Source of the DNA: Brevibacillus brevis
GTDB lineage: Bacteria; Bacillota; Bacilli; Brevibacillales; Brevibacillaceae
Length of the DNA stretch: 64,000 nucleotides
Reading direction: 5' to 3'
Assembly (NCBI RefSeq): GCF_900637055.1
Contig: NZ_LR134338.1
Location: 2,180,001-2,244,000 of the forward strand
The stretch's first letter is position 1. Each line of letters opens with the position of its first letter. The notes beneath the pieces were generated by a model. That model saw nothing but the letters and a program-made list of their open reading frames with translations. It was not told where the DNA came from and made no database searches. A program made the translations under genes and the position numbers. Shown here piece by piece: positions 46,577-54,980 of this stretch.

Positions 46577-48982
46577 ATGAAGGCAGTAATCATGGCTGGG
46601 GGAAAAGGTACACGACTACGTCCATTAACATGCCACACGCCAAAACCAATGGTGCCACTCTTAAACCGGCCTTGCATGGAGTACACCATTGATCTATTGA
46701 AAAAGCATGGGATTACAGATATAGCAGTGACACTCCAGTATCTGCCCGATGTCATCCGCGATACGTTTGGTGATGGATCTCGCTACGGTGTTTCGCTCGT
46801 CTATTTTGAAGAAACAATTCCTTTGGGCACCGCAGGCAGCGTGAAAAATTGTGCGGATTTTCTCGATGATCGCTTTGTCGTGATCAGTGGGGATACGTTG
46901 ACAGACATCGATTTGTCGGCAGCCATACGCTTTCATGAGCATAATAACGCACTGGCTACGTTAATTTTGACGCGCGTAGAAACACCGCTGGAATTCGGAG
47001 TTGTCATGACAGATGAGGACGGGCGCATTACCCGCTTTTTAGAAAAGCCGAGCTGGGCGGAGGTTTTTAGCGATACGGTGAATACCGGGATTTACGTCTG
47101 CGAGCCTGAGGTCTTGTCTTATATAGAAGAAGAGCGGGAAGTGGATTTCAGCAAGGATATTTTCCCGACCTTTTTACAAGCAGCAAAGCCTCTATACGGA
47201 TATGAGGCAAGCGGTTATTGGTCTGATATTGGCTCCTTGGAGGTTTACCAGCAAGCCCAGTTTGATTTGCTGGATGGACGCGTGCATCTCGAAATAAAAG
47301 CACAGGAAATTGCGCCGCGCATTTTCTTGGAAAATGATGTTCGCATCGATTCATCGGTCCGTTTGGAAGGCCCTGTCTATATCGGTGAAAATGTACACTT
47401 GCAGGCTGGAGTAGCCGTTGGTGCTTATTCCATTCTGGGAAAAAATACGGTCATTTCTTCCGGTACGAAGCTGTCCCGGACGATCATTTGGGAAAATAGT
47501 GTCATTGGGAAAAAAACCGAGATCACAGGAACGACCCTCTGCCGCAACACCCGGATTGCAGATTGCGTACAACTCGGGGATGGGGCGGTCATTGGAGACC
47601 AGTGCCTCATTGGGGCGAAGTCGGTGGTAAAGGCAGGGGTCAAAATTTGGCCGGATAAGGAAGTCGGGGAAAATGCGACTGTCACCACCTCACTCATCTA
47701 CGGTGCCAAGCAAACCAAAAATTTGTTTGGGACGCATGGAATCAAGGGCATTGGCAACGTTGACATCACGCCCGAATTTGTTACAAGACTTGCTGCTGCC
47801 TACGCGTATTTACTACAAGCGGGGGATAAAATTGCGCTCTCGGCATGCTCACACCCATTTGCTCAGCTATTGAAGCATAGCATCATGACGAGTTTGTGCT
47901 CTTCCGGAATTGATACAGTCGATCTCGGGATTGGCAATTCACCCTTGATCCGATACGGCGTGCGCTCCCTGGCTTGCAAAGGCGGCATTCATGTTTTTAT
48001 GGCAGAGCCAGTCGATGATAAAGAGATTGTCATCCAATTCATTGATCATGCGGGCTTGCCGATTTCCCGTGATATGGAGCGCAAAATTGAGAATGCTTAC
48101 TGGCAAGAGACTTATGTTCGCAACCTGCATCGGTTGGGAGCACTACAAGTCGAGCATCAGGTACAAGAAGCTTATCTTCACGCTTTGAGCCAACAGTTGA
48201 ATGTATCGTCCATCCAGCGTCAGCGCTTCCACCTGCTGATCGATTGTGAACAGCGTTTTTTTCCGACTTTTCTTGCGCCACTTCTGCATGCACTGGGAGT
48301 CACTGTCCATTACAGCTCCATACAAGAAGGTATTCGTAAAAAGGGAGCGGATTTAGGAGTTCGTCTCGATAAAAATGGCGAGCAATTTGTCTTGTTTACC
48401 GAGCACGGAGAAAAGCTCTCGAACGAGCAAATCACGGCTTTGCAGCTGCTGGCTTGCAGTGGTGAGCACCGGCGCATCGGCCTTCCTGTAAGTGCACCGA
48501 TTGAATTGGAGCATATGGCCCAGCTGCTGCAAATGGAGGTTGTACGCACGAAGGTCTCTCCGCGTTCCATGATGGAGGTATCTAGCGAACAGCGCTTTCA
48601 TCCGATGTTTGATGCCGTGTACAGCCTCATGAGAATTCTTTCGTATCTCGCTTCTGAGGAAAAACCGCTCAGCGTTTTGCTCGAGCTGTTGCCAGCGTGC
48701 CATATGGAGAAAAAGACTGTCTTTTGCCCATGGGCAGCAAAAGGGAAGGTCATGCGCAGAGTGATGGAAGAAAACAAAGGCAAGCTGCTGGAGCTCGTCG
48801 ATGGAATCAAGGTATACGATTCGAACGGCTGGGTGCTGATTTTACCCGATTCAGAGGATTCGCACGTAAAAGTGATTTCGCAAGGGGCGACGGCAGAGAC
48901 CGCGGCTACGCTTGCTTCTTCCTACGCGAGGCGAATTGCCGAATATCAGTTTCACGAAAAGAGAGAGATCGACAGCCTATAA
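46577..48982 (+). CDS. Sugar nucleotidyltransferase with left-handed helix and degenerate phosphomutase domain
   Basis: 801-residue protein. Residues 1-235 are a nucleotidyltransferase with AGGKGTRLRPLT (7-18), the EFGVV and FLEKP motifs and GDTLTDID. Hexapeptide repeats follow (about 250-370: VYIGENVHLQAGVAVGAYSI...). From about 385 a phosphoglucomutase/phosphomannomutase-like part begins, but the phosphoserine loop TASHNP is replaced by FMAEPVDD (about 475) and the metal loop DGDADR by DKNGEQ (about 598), so this part is probably inactive. Likely forms an NDP-sugar for the neighbouring GT4; the nucleotide is unknown. ATG 46577 is preceded by GGAGGAAGGAAAG. Confidence 0.85.
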   Translation: MKAVIMAGGKGTRLRPLTCHTPKPMVPLLNRPCMEYTIDLLKKHGITDIAVTLQYLPDVIRDTFGDGSRYGVSLVYFEETIPLGTAGSVKNCADFLDDRFVVISGDTLTDIDLSAAIRFHEHNNALATLILTRVETPLEFGVVMTDEDGRITRFLEKPSWAEVFSDTVNTGIYVCEPEVLSYIEEEREVDFSKDIFPTFLQAAKPLYGYEASGYWSDIGSLEVYQQAQFDLLDGRVHLEIKAQEIAPRIFLENDVRIDSSVRLEGPVYIGENVHLQAGVAVGAYSILGKNTVISSGTKLSRTIIWENSVIGKKTEITGTTLCRNTRIADCVQLGDGAVIGDQCLIGAKSVVKAGVKIWPDKEVGENATVTTSLIYGAKQTKNLFGTHGIKGIGNVDITPEFVTRLAAAYAYLLQAGDKIALSACSHPFAQLLKHSIMTSLCSSGIDTVDLGIGNSPLIRYGVRSLACKGGIHVFMAEPVDDKEIVIQFIDHAGLPISRDMERKIENAYWQETYVRNLHRLGALQVEHQVQEAYLHALSQQLNVSSIQRQRFHLLIDCEQRFFPTFLAPLLHALGVTVHYSSIQEGIRKKGADLGVRLDKNGEQFVLFTEHGEKLSNEQITALQLLACSGEHRRIGLPVSAPIELEHMAQLLQMEVVRTKVSPRSMMEVSSEQRFHPMFDAVYSLMRILSYLASEEKPLSVLLELLPACHMEKKTVFCPWAAKGKVMRRVMEENKGKLLELVDGIKVYDSNGWVLILPDSEDSHVKVISQGATAETAATLASSYARRIAEYQFHEKREIDSL

Positions 48983-49000
48983 CGAAAAGGACGTGAAGGC

Positions 49001-50962
49001 ATGCCGAGACCGCTCGTCGTCGGGAACGGAAAACTGCTGATTAATTTTGATGACAAGCTGCATATGCGGGATCTCTACTTCCCGTATGTCGGTCAGCTGA
49101 ATCATGTCGGGGGACACTTTAGCAAGCTGGGGATATGGGTACAAGGTCGTTTTTCCTGGCTGGATGAAGACGGCTGGACGCGGAAGCTCGGATACGGACA
49201 GGAGTCTTTGGTGACAGATGTTCATGCGCATCATGAACATCTGGGCATCTCCTTGCAAATCGCAGATGGGGTGCATCAGCGTGACCCGATTTATTTGAAA
49301 AAGGTGTGCGTTCGGAATTTGACGAGCGAGATGCGGGAGGTCAGGCTGTTTTTTAATCACGATTTCAGCTTGAATGAGACGGAGGTAGGGGATACCGCTG
49401 TTTTTGATCCCATCCTGGGCACTATTTATCACTACAAGCGCAATGTGTACATCATGGCGAATGGAAAAACGGATACGGGTGGGATCGATCAATATAGTGT
49501 CGGGATCAAGCGGTTCAACTATGCGGAGGGGACCTGGAGGGACGCGGAGGATGGGCTTTTGTCCGGCAATCCGATTGCACAAGGCTCCGTAGATAGTACG
49601 ATCTCTTTTTCCCTCATGCTGCAACCGCAAGAAGAGAAGACGCTTTTTTACTGGATGTGCATTGGTGAATCGTATGAGGATATCAAAGTATTGAACCAGT
49701 ATGTACTCGAAAGCGATCCGGAACGTTTGCTCAATCGGGTAGCGGTGTATTGGCAGCGTTGGGTCAATAAGGAAGAGCGGGACTTTGCTGATCTACCGGC
49801 AGAGGTTGTCAATCTGTACAAGACCAGCTTGCTTCTCGTGCGCACGCAAATCGATCAGAACGGAGCGATTCTCGCTGCGAATGACTCGGATATTCTCCAA
49901 TTCAATCGCGACCATTACAGCTACATGTGGCCAAGAGACGGGGCACTGATTGCGAGTGCGATGGCCAAAGCTGGCTATACGGGAGTAGTCGCACCATTTT
50001 TCCGATTTTGCGCAGACGCATTGAATAAGGACGGGTATTTGCTGCACAAGTACAATCCAGACGGGTCTGTCGGCTCCAGTTGGCATCCGTATATTGTAGA
50101 CGGAGACATTCAGCTCCCGATTCAGGAGGATGAGACTGCGCTCGTGCTGTACGCGCTCTGGGAGCAATACAAGAGCGACAAGCAAATTGAAGACTGCCAG
50201 GCACTCTATCCCACGCTGGTTCGTCCGGCGGCCCGCTTTTTGCTGGAGTATGTCCATCCAGAGCTGCAACTCCCAAAACCAAGCTACGACTTATGGGAAG
50301 AGCGACGAGGAATTTTTACGTTTACCAGTGCTACGGTTTTCGCGGGCTTAATGGCCGCGGCTCGTTTTGCCCAGCTGTTCGGTGATGATCGACGCTACAA
50401 ACGCTACGCAGAAGGGGCAGAGCGCATTCGCGGGGCAATGGAAAAACATCTGTACGACCCTGAAATCGGGCGTTTTCTGCGTGGGATTTATGTAAGAGCA
50501 GATGGGAGTGTCGAAAAAGATTTCACGGTGGAGAGCAGCTTGTTCGCCTTGTTTGCGCTTGATGTGTTTTCCGTAGAGGATCCGAGAGTGGAGCGGACGA
50601 TGGAAGCTGTCAAAAAGAGTTTGCAAGTAGATACGGCGATTGGTGGAATTGCTCGCTACCAAGGGGATTACTATTTTAAAAAATCACATGACACGGCGAA
50701 GGTGCCGGGCAATCCATGGATCATTTGCACCTTATGGGTGGCTGATTGGGAAATTGCCAAGGCGAAATCACTCGATGAACTCCAAGAGCCAAAGAACAGA
50801 TTGGCCTGGGTCGTACGCTATGCCCTGCAAAGCGGCGTACTATCCGAACAGCTCGATCCGTATACAGGTGCTCCCGTATCCGTTGCACCGCTGACGTGGT
50901 CGCATGCTACTTATGTTGCCACTGTTTTGCGTTATTTGGAGAAGGTGAATGAGTTGCGGTAA
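49001..50962 (+). CDS. GH15 glycoside hydrolase, glucoamylase-like
   Basis: 653-residue GH15 enzyme without signal peptide, so cytoplasmic. The N-terminal beta-sandwich (1-250) starts NGKLLINFDDKLHMRDLYFP, and the alpha/alpha barrel (about 270-650) holds YSYMWPRDGALIASAM, the catalytic acid in DLWEERRG (Glu433/434) and the base Glu616 in LSEQLDPYTGAPVSVAPL. Family members release glucose from alpha-glucans or hydrolyse trehalose. Located inside the glucan operon, it probably mobilises or trims the polymer. ATG 49001 follows AAAAGGACGTGAAGG. Confidence 0.9.
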   Translation: MPRPLVVGNGKLLINFDDKLHMRDLYFPYVGQLNHVGGHFSKLGIWVQGRFSWLDEDGWTRKLGYGQESLVTDVHAHHEHLGISLQIADGVHQRDPIYLKKVCVRNLTSEMREVRLFFNHDFSLNETEVGDTAVFDPILGTIYHYKRNVYIMANGKTDTGGIDQYSVGIKRFNYAEGTWRDAEDGLLSGNPIAQGSVDSTISFSLMLQPQEEKTLFYWMCIGESYEDIKVLNQYVLESDPERLLNRVAVYWQRWVNKEERDFADLPAEVVNLYKTSLLLVRTQIDQNGAILAANDSDILQFNRDHYSYMWPRDGALIASAMAKAGYTGVVAPFFRFCADALNKDGYLLHKYNPDGSVGSSWHPYIVDGDIQLPIQEDETALVLYALWEQYKSDKQIEDCQALYPTLVRPAARFLLEYVHPELQLPKPSYDLWEERRGIFTFTSATVFAGLMAAARFAQLFGDDRRYKRYAEGAERIRGAMEKHLYDPEIGRFLRGIYVRADGSVEKDFTVESSLFALFALDVFSVEDPRVERTMEAVKKSLQVDTAIGGIARYQGDYYFKKSHDTAKVPGNPWIICTLWVADWEIAKAKSLDELQEPKNRLAWVVRYALQSGVLSEQLDPYTGAPVSVAPLTWSHATYVATVLRYLEKVNELR

Positions 50963-50981
50963 CGAGGGGAGAGATGAGGAG

Positions 50982-52406
50982 ATGACAACGATCCGTTTCG
51001 GTACGGACGGTTGGCGCGATATCATCGCAGATGGCTTTACTGTCGAGAATGTCCGCATTGTTGCACAAGCCATCGCCAGCTATACCAAAGAAATCGGACA
51101 ACAGGAGCAGCCTGTTTTGGTCGGGCACGACACGCGGTTTCTGGGGAGACGCTTTGCGGAGGAAGTTGCAGCTGTCCTGACCGGGAATGACATTCGTACC
51201 TATTTGGTGAACGAAGCAGCGCCAACACCTGCCGTAGCCTTTGGAGTGAAGCATTTTGCAGCGAGTGGTGCAATCATGATCACAGCCAGTCACAATCCAC
51301 CCGAATATAACGGCATCAAATACATTCCGGAGTACGCTGGACCTGCAACGCCTGCGATCACGCAAAGATTGGAAGAGTGGATCACCGAAACCTGCCAGGC
51401 CAACTCGGTGCGTACGATTTCCCTCGCGGAAGCAAAGGCCCGCAAGCTGCTGCAAGTCATTGTGCTGCGTCCTCATTACGAGGCGCATCTTAGACGGATG
51501 GTAAACATGGACGTTTTGCAAAACTCTTCCTTGTCCGTTGTAGTCGATGCTATGCATGGTGCCGGTATGGGCTACGTGAGCGGTTTTTTGTCTGAGGCGG
51601 GGGTGAAAAACGTCGGAATCCGAGAAGTCCCGGATGCGGCTTTTGGAGGAGATTTGCCTGAGCCAAACGATAAGCATTTGCATTTGCTAAAAAAAGAAGT
51701 GGTAGAACGCCAAGCGTCTCTTGGTCTTGCCAATGACGGGGATGCGGACCGCTTCGGAGTCGTCGACCGCTTTGGACAGTACATCACTCCAAACGAAGCG
51801 CTCGTCCTCCTGACCTATCATTTGCGAAAAAATCGTGGGTTGACGGGACGGATTGTCAGGACAGTAGCGACCACGCATCTACTGGATCGGATGGCTACGC
51901 ATTATGGTCTTGAACTGGTGGAGACGCCAGTCGGTTTCAAATACGTAGGCGAGGAAATGCGCAAAGGCGACGTGCTCATTGGTGGAGAAGAAAGTGGCGG
52001 GGCCAGTATTCTCGGTCACATCCCGGAGAAAGACGGCGTACTCATCAATTTGTTGCTCGCCGAGATGTGCGCGTATGAAAACAAAGGAATCGATCAAATA
52101 TTGCGAGATGTATACGAGCAATTCGGCGAGCTGTTCCATACGCGTCTTGATATGAAATTGCCGGAAAAAGATCAATGGGTACAGCAAATGATCGCCAAGC
52201 CACCTGCACTAATTGGTCCTTATCAGGTTTTGGAGATTCAACGAGTGGATGGGGTCAAGCTGTTGCTCGAGGAAGGACATTGGGTCTTGATCCGTCCGTC
52301 TGGGACAGAACCGTTGGTGCGCATCTATTGTGAAGCAACGAATGCGACTGCATTGCAGAAGCTGGAAGATGCGATTCGCGAATGGTTTTTGGAGATTAAT
52401 GTGTAA
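50982..52406 (+). CDS. Phosphoglucomutase/phosphomannomutase
   Basis: 474-residue alpha-D-phosphohexomutase. It has the phosphoserine Ser103 in MITASHNPPEYNG, metal loop DGDADRFG near 250, sugar loop GGEESGGAS near 340 and the phosphate-binding RPSGTEPLVRIY near the end. It interconverts glucose-1-P and glucose-6-P, or the mannose equivalents, and so supplies the sugar-1-phosphate for the nucleotidyltransferase of the same operon. It is intact where the fused mutase-like domain of its neighbour is not. ATG 50982 follows AGGGGAGAG; last gene of the operon. Confidence 0.93.
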   Translation: MTTIRFGTDGWRDIIADGFTVENVRIVAQAIASYTKEIGQQEQPVLVGHDTRFLGRRFAEEVAAVLTGNDIRTYLVNEAAPTPAVAFGVKHFAASGAIMITASHNPPEYNGIKYIPEYAGPATPAITQRLEEWITETCQANSVRTISLAEAKARKLLQVIVLRPHYEAHLRRMVNMDVLQNSSLSVVVDAMHGAGMGYVSGFLSEAGVKNVGIREVPDAAFGGDLPEPNDKHLHLLKKEVVERQASLGLANDGDADRFGVVDRFGQYITPNEALVLLTYHLRKNRGLTGRIVRTVATTHLLDRMATHYGLELVETPVGFKYVGEEMRKGDVLIGGEESGGASILGHIPEKDGVLINLLLAEMCAYENKGIDQILRDVYEQFGELFHTRLDMKLPEKDQWVQQMIAKPPALIGPYQVLEIQRVDGVKLLLEEGHWVLIRPSGTEPLVRIYCEATNATALQKLEDAIREWFLEINV

Positions 52407-52414
52407 ATCATGAA

Positions 52415-52454
52415 GGGAAGAGCCTGCATGGATGTGCGAGGTTCTTCTTTTTTT
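52415..52454 (+). terminator. Intrinsic terminator of the glucan operon
   Basis: AAGAGCCTGCA (52418-52428) pairs with TGTGCGAGGTTCTT, with one bulge, followed by a run of T. Confidence 0.75.
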
Positions 52455-52463
52455 ACGTAAGTT

Positions 52464-52964
52464 CCTGTCATGTGGCTGCGGTGAAGAGAAGAATATTTCC
52501 AGTCTAGGCTCCAGGCTCCGTCCTGCTGGGGGCTAAGACTGTCCGCTCCGAAGGGATTCGCGGGGAAACGCAAAAGTGGTAGCCGCTTCGTAGCATGGGC
52601 ACGTTGCGTTTCTTTTGCCCGCGAATCCCTTCTCCGCTTGGTAGGACTCCACAAGTCGCTACGTCTGGAAATATTCTTCTCTGGCGTAACGGATGTCTTT
52701 CTTCATTCTTTCAAGTCTTAAAAGCTCGTTAAACACAAAATGCTCGTAGAAGAAACAGGAGAAAAAAGCGAAGATCTTAGGGACACCGACCGAGACGCAA
52801 TGCAAAAAGCGAAACACGTTCTTAAGCGTCCACCTCTGAAACACATCCTGAGAGAACCACTTTGGACGCGGCTTCGCTTTTTGCATGGAGTCGTGCAGTC
52901 AATCCCACAGGGGGTGGCTCTAGAAGCTGAGCGTTTTCTCCTGTTTCCTCCCCACCACGACAGC
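52464..52964. repeat. Tandem palindromic repeat, copy 1 (~500 bp, non-coding)
   Basis: First of two near-identical direct copies offset by 512 bp. It contains two large nested palindromes. In the first, GAGAAGAATATTTCCAG (52486-52502) faces CTGGAAATATTCTTCTC (52665-52681), with inner arms GAAGGGATTCGCGGG (52550-52564) and CCCGCGAATCCCTTC (52618-52632). In the second, GAAACAGGAGAAAA (52752-52765) faces its complement at 52934-52947, ATGCAAAAAGCGAA (52800-52813) faces 52873-52886, and GCGTCCA faces TGGACGC. Open frames across it have no ribosome sites and reappear identically in copy 2, so they are by-products. No transposase is present. It could be a MITE- or BIME-like element or a structured RNA. 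Confidence 0.9.
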
Positions 52965-52975
52965 TCCTTGAGGCT

Positions 52976-53479
52976 CCTGTTAGGTGGCTGCGGTGAAGAG
53001 AAGAATATTTCCAGTCTAGGCTCCAGGCTCCGTCCTGCTGGGGGCTAAGACTGTCCGCTCCGAAGGGATTCGCGGGGAAACGCAAAAGTGGTAGCCGCTT
53101 CGTAGCGCGAGCACGTTGCGTTTCTTTTGCCCGCGAATCCCTTCGGAGCTTGGTAGGACTCCACAAGTCGCTACGTCTGGAAATATTCTTCTCTGGCGTA
53201 ACTGATGTCTTTCTTCATTCTTTCAAAGCTTTAAAAAGTGGGGGGAACACGGAAAGTTCGTAGAGGAAACAGGAGAAATAAGCGAAGATCTTAGGGACAC
53301 CGACCGAGACGCAATGCAAAAAGCGAAACACGTTCTTAAGCGTCCACCTCTGAAAACACATCCTGAGAGAACCACTTTGGACGCGGTTTCGCTTTTTGCA
53401 TGGAGTCGTGCAGTCAATCCCACAGGGGGTGGCCCTAGAAGCTGAGCGTTTTCTCCTGTTTCCTCCCCACCACGACAGC
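52976..53479. repeat. Tandem palindromic repeat, copy 2 (~500 bp, non-coding)
   Basis: Second copy, separated from the first by 11 bp (52965-52975). It has the same two nested palindromes and only scattered substitutions and short indels, mostly in 53225-53265 and in loops. In the first palindrome its inner right arm reads CCCTTCGGAGC, which completes the pairing with GCTCCGAAGGG; copy 1 has CTCCG there, the reverse complement of CGGAG, as if the 5 bases were flipped. The near identity points to recent duplication or ongoing gene conversion. The copies end at CCACCACGACAGC. Confidence 0.9.
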
Positions 53480-53766
53480 AGCGTACAAGAGACTTCATGA
53501 ATCAGATACAATCATTCGTTATACACTACATGAAACAGGTGCTAATGGTGGACATTGACTACCCATTTACCAAATCAAAAAAATGAGGTATTCTTGTCCA
53601 TATGCAATCCTTTCATTGGAATCGGACAGGATCTCCTGGCCTCACCAGTGTAAAGGATTTTTTGCCCCTTATAGGAAGTGTCTGAATGATCGTAGTAGAT
53701 GAACCTTCTATAATTTTGTTTTAACGTAGTTCGAAGTCGGTAACTGATGAGAGATGATGAGAAACG
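53480..53766. other. Intergenic stretch with a terminator-like hairpin and no gene
   Basis: AATCCTTTCATTGG (53606-53619) pairs with CCAGTG plus AAAGGATT (ending 53659), followed by a T run to 53663; the loop holds a CAGGA/TCCTG mini-stem. It looks like a rho-independent terminator on the + strand, with no coding gene in front. A small RNA or a leader of the next gene is possible. A 72-codon minus-strand frame crosses here but overlaps the start of the next gene and has no family signal. Confidence 0.5.
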
Positions 53767-54408
53767 ATGCGGATCGATCAGCATATATTGCAAGCTTTTT
53801 TACAGGAAGTTAAAGTGGAGAGTCTGTCACCGGATGATCCAGTCGTAGTTCACCACACACCATACCCGTGGGAGCTGGTCGGTACCGGCAATTATGCTGC
53901 CGTATTTGCCCACCCGGACTATCCAAAGGTAGTGATCAAGCTGTACGCACCTGGAAGACCAGGAGCTGAACAGGAAATCGAAGTCTATCGCAAGCTTGGG
54001 GAGACTCGTTCCTTCCCCGTCTGTTATGATTATGGGGAAGGATACTTGGTCATTACGCGGATGAACGGCATCCCCCTGTTTGACTGTGTCCGCTTTGGTA
54101 TTCCCATTCCTCCGCAGGTGATTGAAGACGTGGAGGACGCGCTAGAAGAGGCCCGCAGGAAGGGTTTGTTTCCGCATGATGTCCATGGGAAAAACGTTTT
54201 AATGGATCAGGGACGAGGTTATCTGATTGACGTATCGGATTACTATGTCAATGAGACAGACACGAAATGGCGTGATTTACGCAAGGCGTATTACAAGGTA
54301 TACCTGCCATTTATCAAGGATCGTGGATGGAAAATTCCATTGTGGATGCTGGAAGTCGTGCGCAAAGGCTATCGACTGTATAAAAAAGGAAAACGCTTGT
54401 TCACGTAG
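53767..54408 (+). CDS. Small protein-kinase-like protein (RIO/Bud32-type fold)
   Basis: 213-residue kinase-like protein. A nucleotide loop LVGTGNYAAVF (about 37-47) is followed by the lysine of VVIKLY (about 58). The catalytic loop HDVHGKNVLM (about 138-147) keeps Asp and Asn in the spacing of D-x-H-x-x-N kinases, and IDVSDYY fits the metal-binding Asp. The C-terminal tail is basic (RKGYRLYKKGKRLF). It resembles B. subtilis YrzF/YbdM-type putative Ser/Thr kinases. No substrate can be given. ATG 53767 has only a weak GATGATGAGAAACG upstream. Confidence 0.75.
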   Translation: MRIDQHILQAFLQEVKVESLSPDDPVVVHHTPYPWELVGTGNYAAVFAHPDYPKVVIKLYAPGRPGAEQEIEVYRKLGETRSFPVCYDYGEGYLVITRMNGIPLFDCVRFGIPIPPQVIEDVEDALEEARRKGLFPHDVHGKNVLMDQGRGYLIDVSDYYVNETDTKWRDLRKAYYKVYLPFIKDRGWKIPLWMLEVVRKGYRLYKKGKRLFT

Positions 54409-54485
54409 ACTGTCTCTGGTAAAATGATCATTTGACATTGTGTTTGTACAGTTGCTGGTCGAAGCAGAATAAGGAGGACATTCCA

Positions 54486-54935
54486 TTGTTGTACTATCTC
54501 ATTGCGGCAGTAATTATTGCGCTTGATCAGTTTACAAAGTATTTAGTCGTGAAGTATATGGAACTGGGACAATCCATTCCTTTGATCGCGGACGTCTTTC
54601 ATCTGACTTCCCATCGAAATATGGGAGCGGCATTTGGCATCCTGCAAAATCGACGCTGGTTTTTTATTGTCATTACCATTGTCGTTGTGATTGGGATTGT
54701 CATTTCCTTGATTCGATTGGGAAAAAACCAACCTCGTGCATCGTTGGCGCTGTCATTGGTCTTGGGTGGAGCCGTCGGGAATTTCATTGATCGTGCAATG
54801 ACCGGTCAAGTCGTAGATTTTCTCGATTTTACGTTGATTAACTTCCCGATCTTTAACGTGGCTGATATGGCCATCACGATTGGTGTGGGGATTTTGCTTC
54901 TCGATGTTTTTCTGGATGGGAAGAAAAACAGATAG
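54486..54935 (+). CDS. lspA: Lipoprotein signal peptidase (SPase II)
   Basis: 149-residue inner-membrane aspartic protease that removes signal peptides from diacylglyceryl-prolipoproteins. Four hydrophobic helices lie at about 2-20, 58-76, 86-101 and 122-144. The catalytic aspartates are Asp111 in GQVVDFLDF and Asp127 in FNVADMAITIG, and the family motif GGAVGNFIDR is at 94-103. The start is TTG 54486, seven bases after AAGGAGGAC. The lipoprotein of the DUF4247 gene in this window is a likely client. It is followed by the RluD-type gene as in B. subtilis. Confidence 0.95.
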   Translation: MLYYLIAAVIIALDQFTKYLVVKYMELGQSIPLIADVFHLTSHRNMGAAFGILQNRRWFFIVITIVVVIGIVISLIRLGKNQPRASLALSLVLGGAVGNFIDRAMTGQVVDFLDFTLINFPIFNVADMAITIGVGILLLDVFLDGKKNR

Positions 54936-54980
54936 TCATGAGAATAATAGTGGGAAAGCTCGGATAGGTGGAGAACATAC

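Noticed and set aside
52464..53479. CRISPR array
   Set aside because: Only two long direct copies with internal palindromes, no short regular repeats or spacers, and no cas gene nearby.
52325..53511. Minus-strand open frames with repeated protein sequence in the palindromic repeats
   Set aside because: They recur only because the DNA is duplicated, have no ribosome sites, and the palindrome constraint explains the lack of stops.
53575..53793. 72-codon minus-strand frame beside the kinase-like gene
   Set aside because: Overlaps the start of that gene, has no clear ribosome site and covers a terminator-like hairpin.
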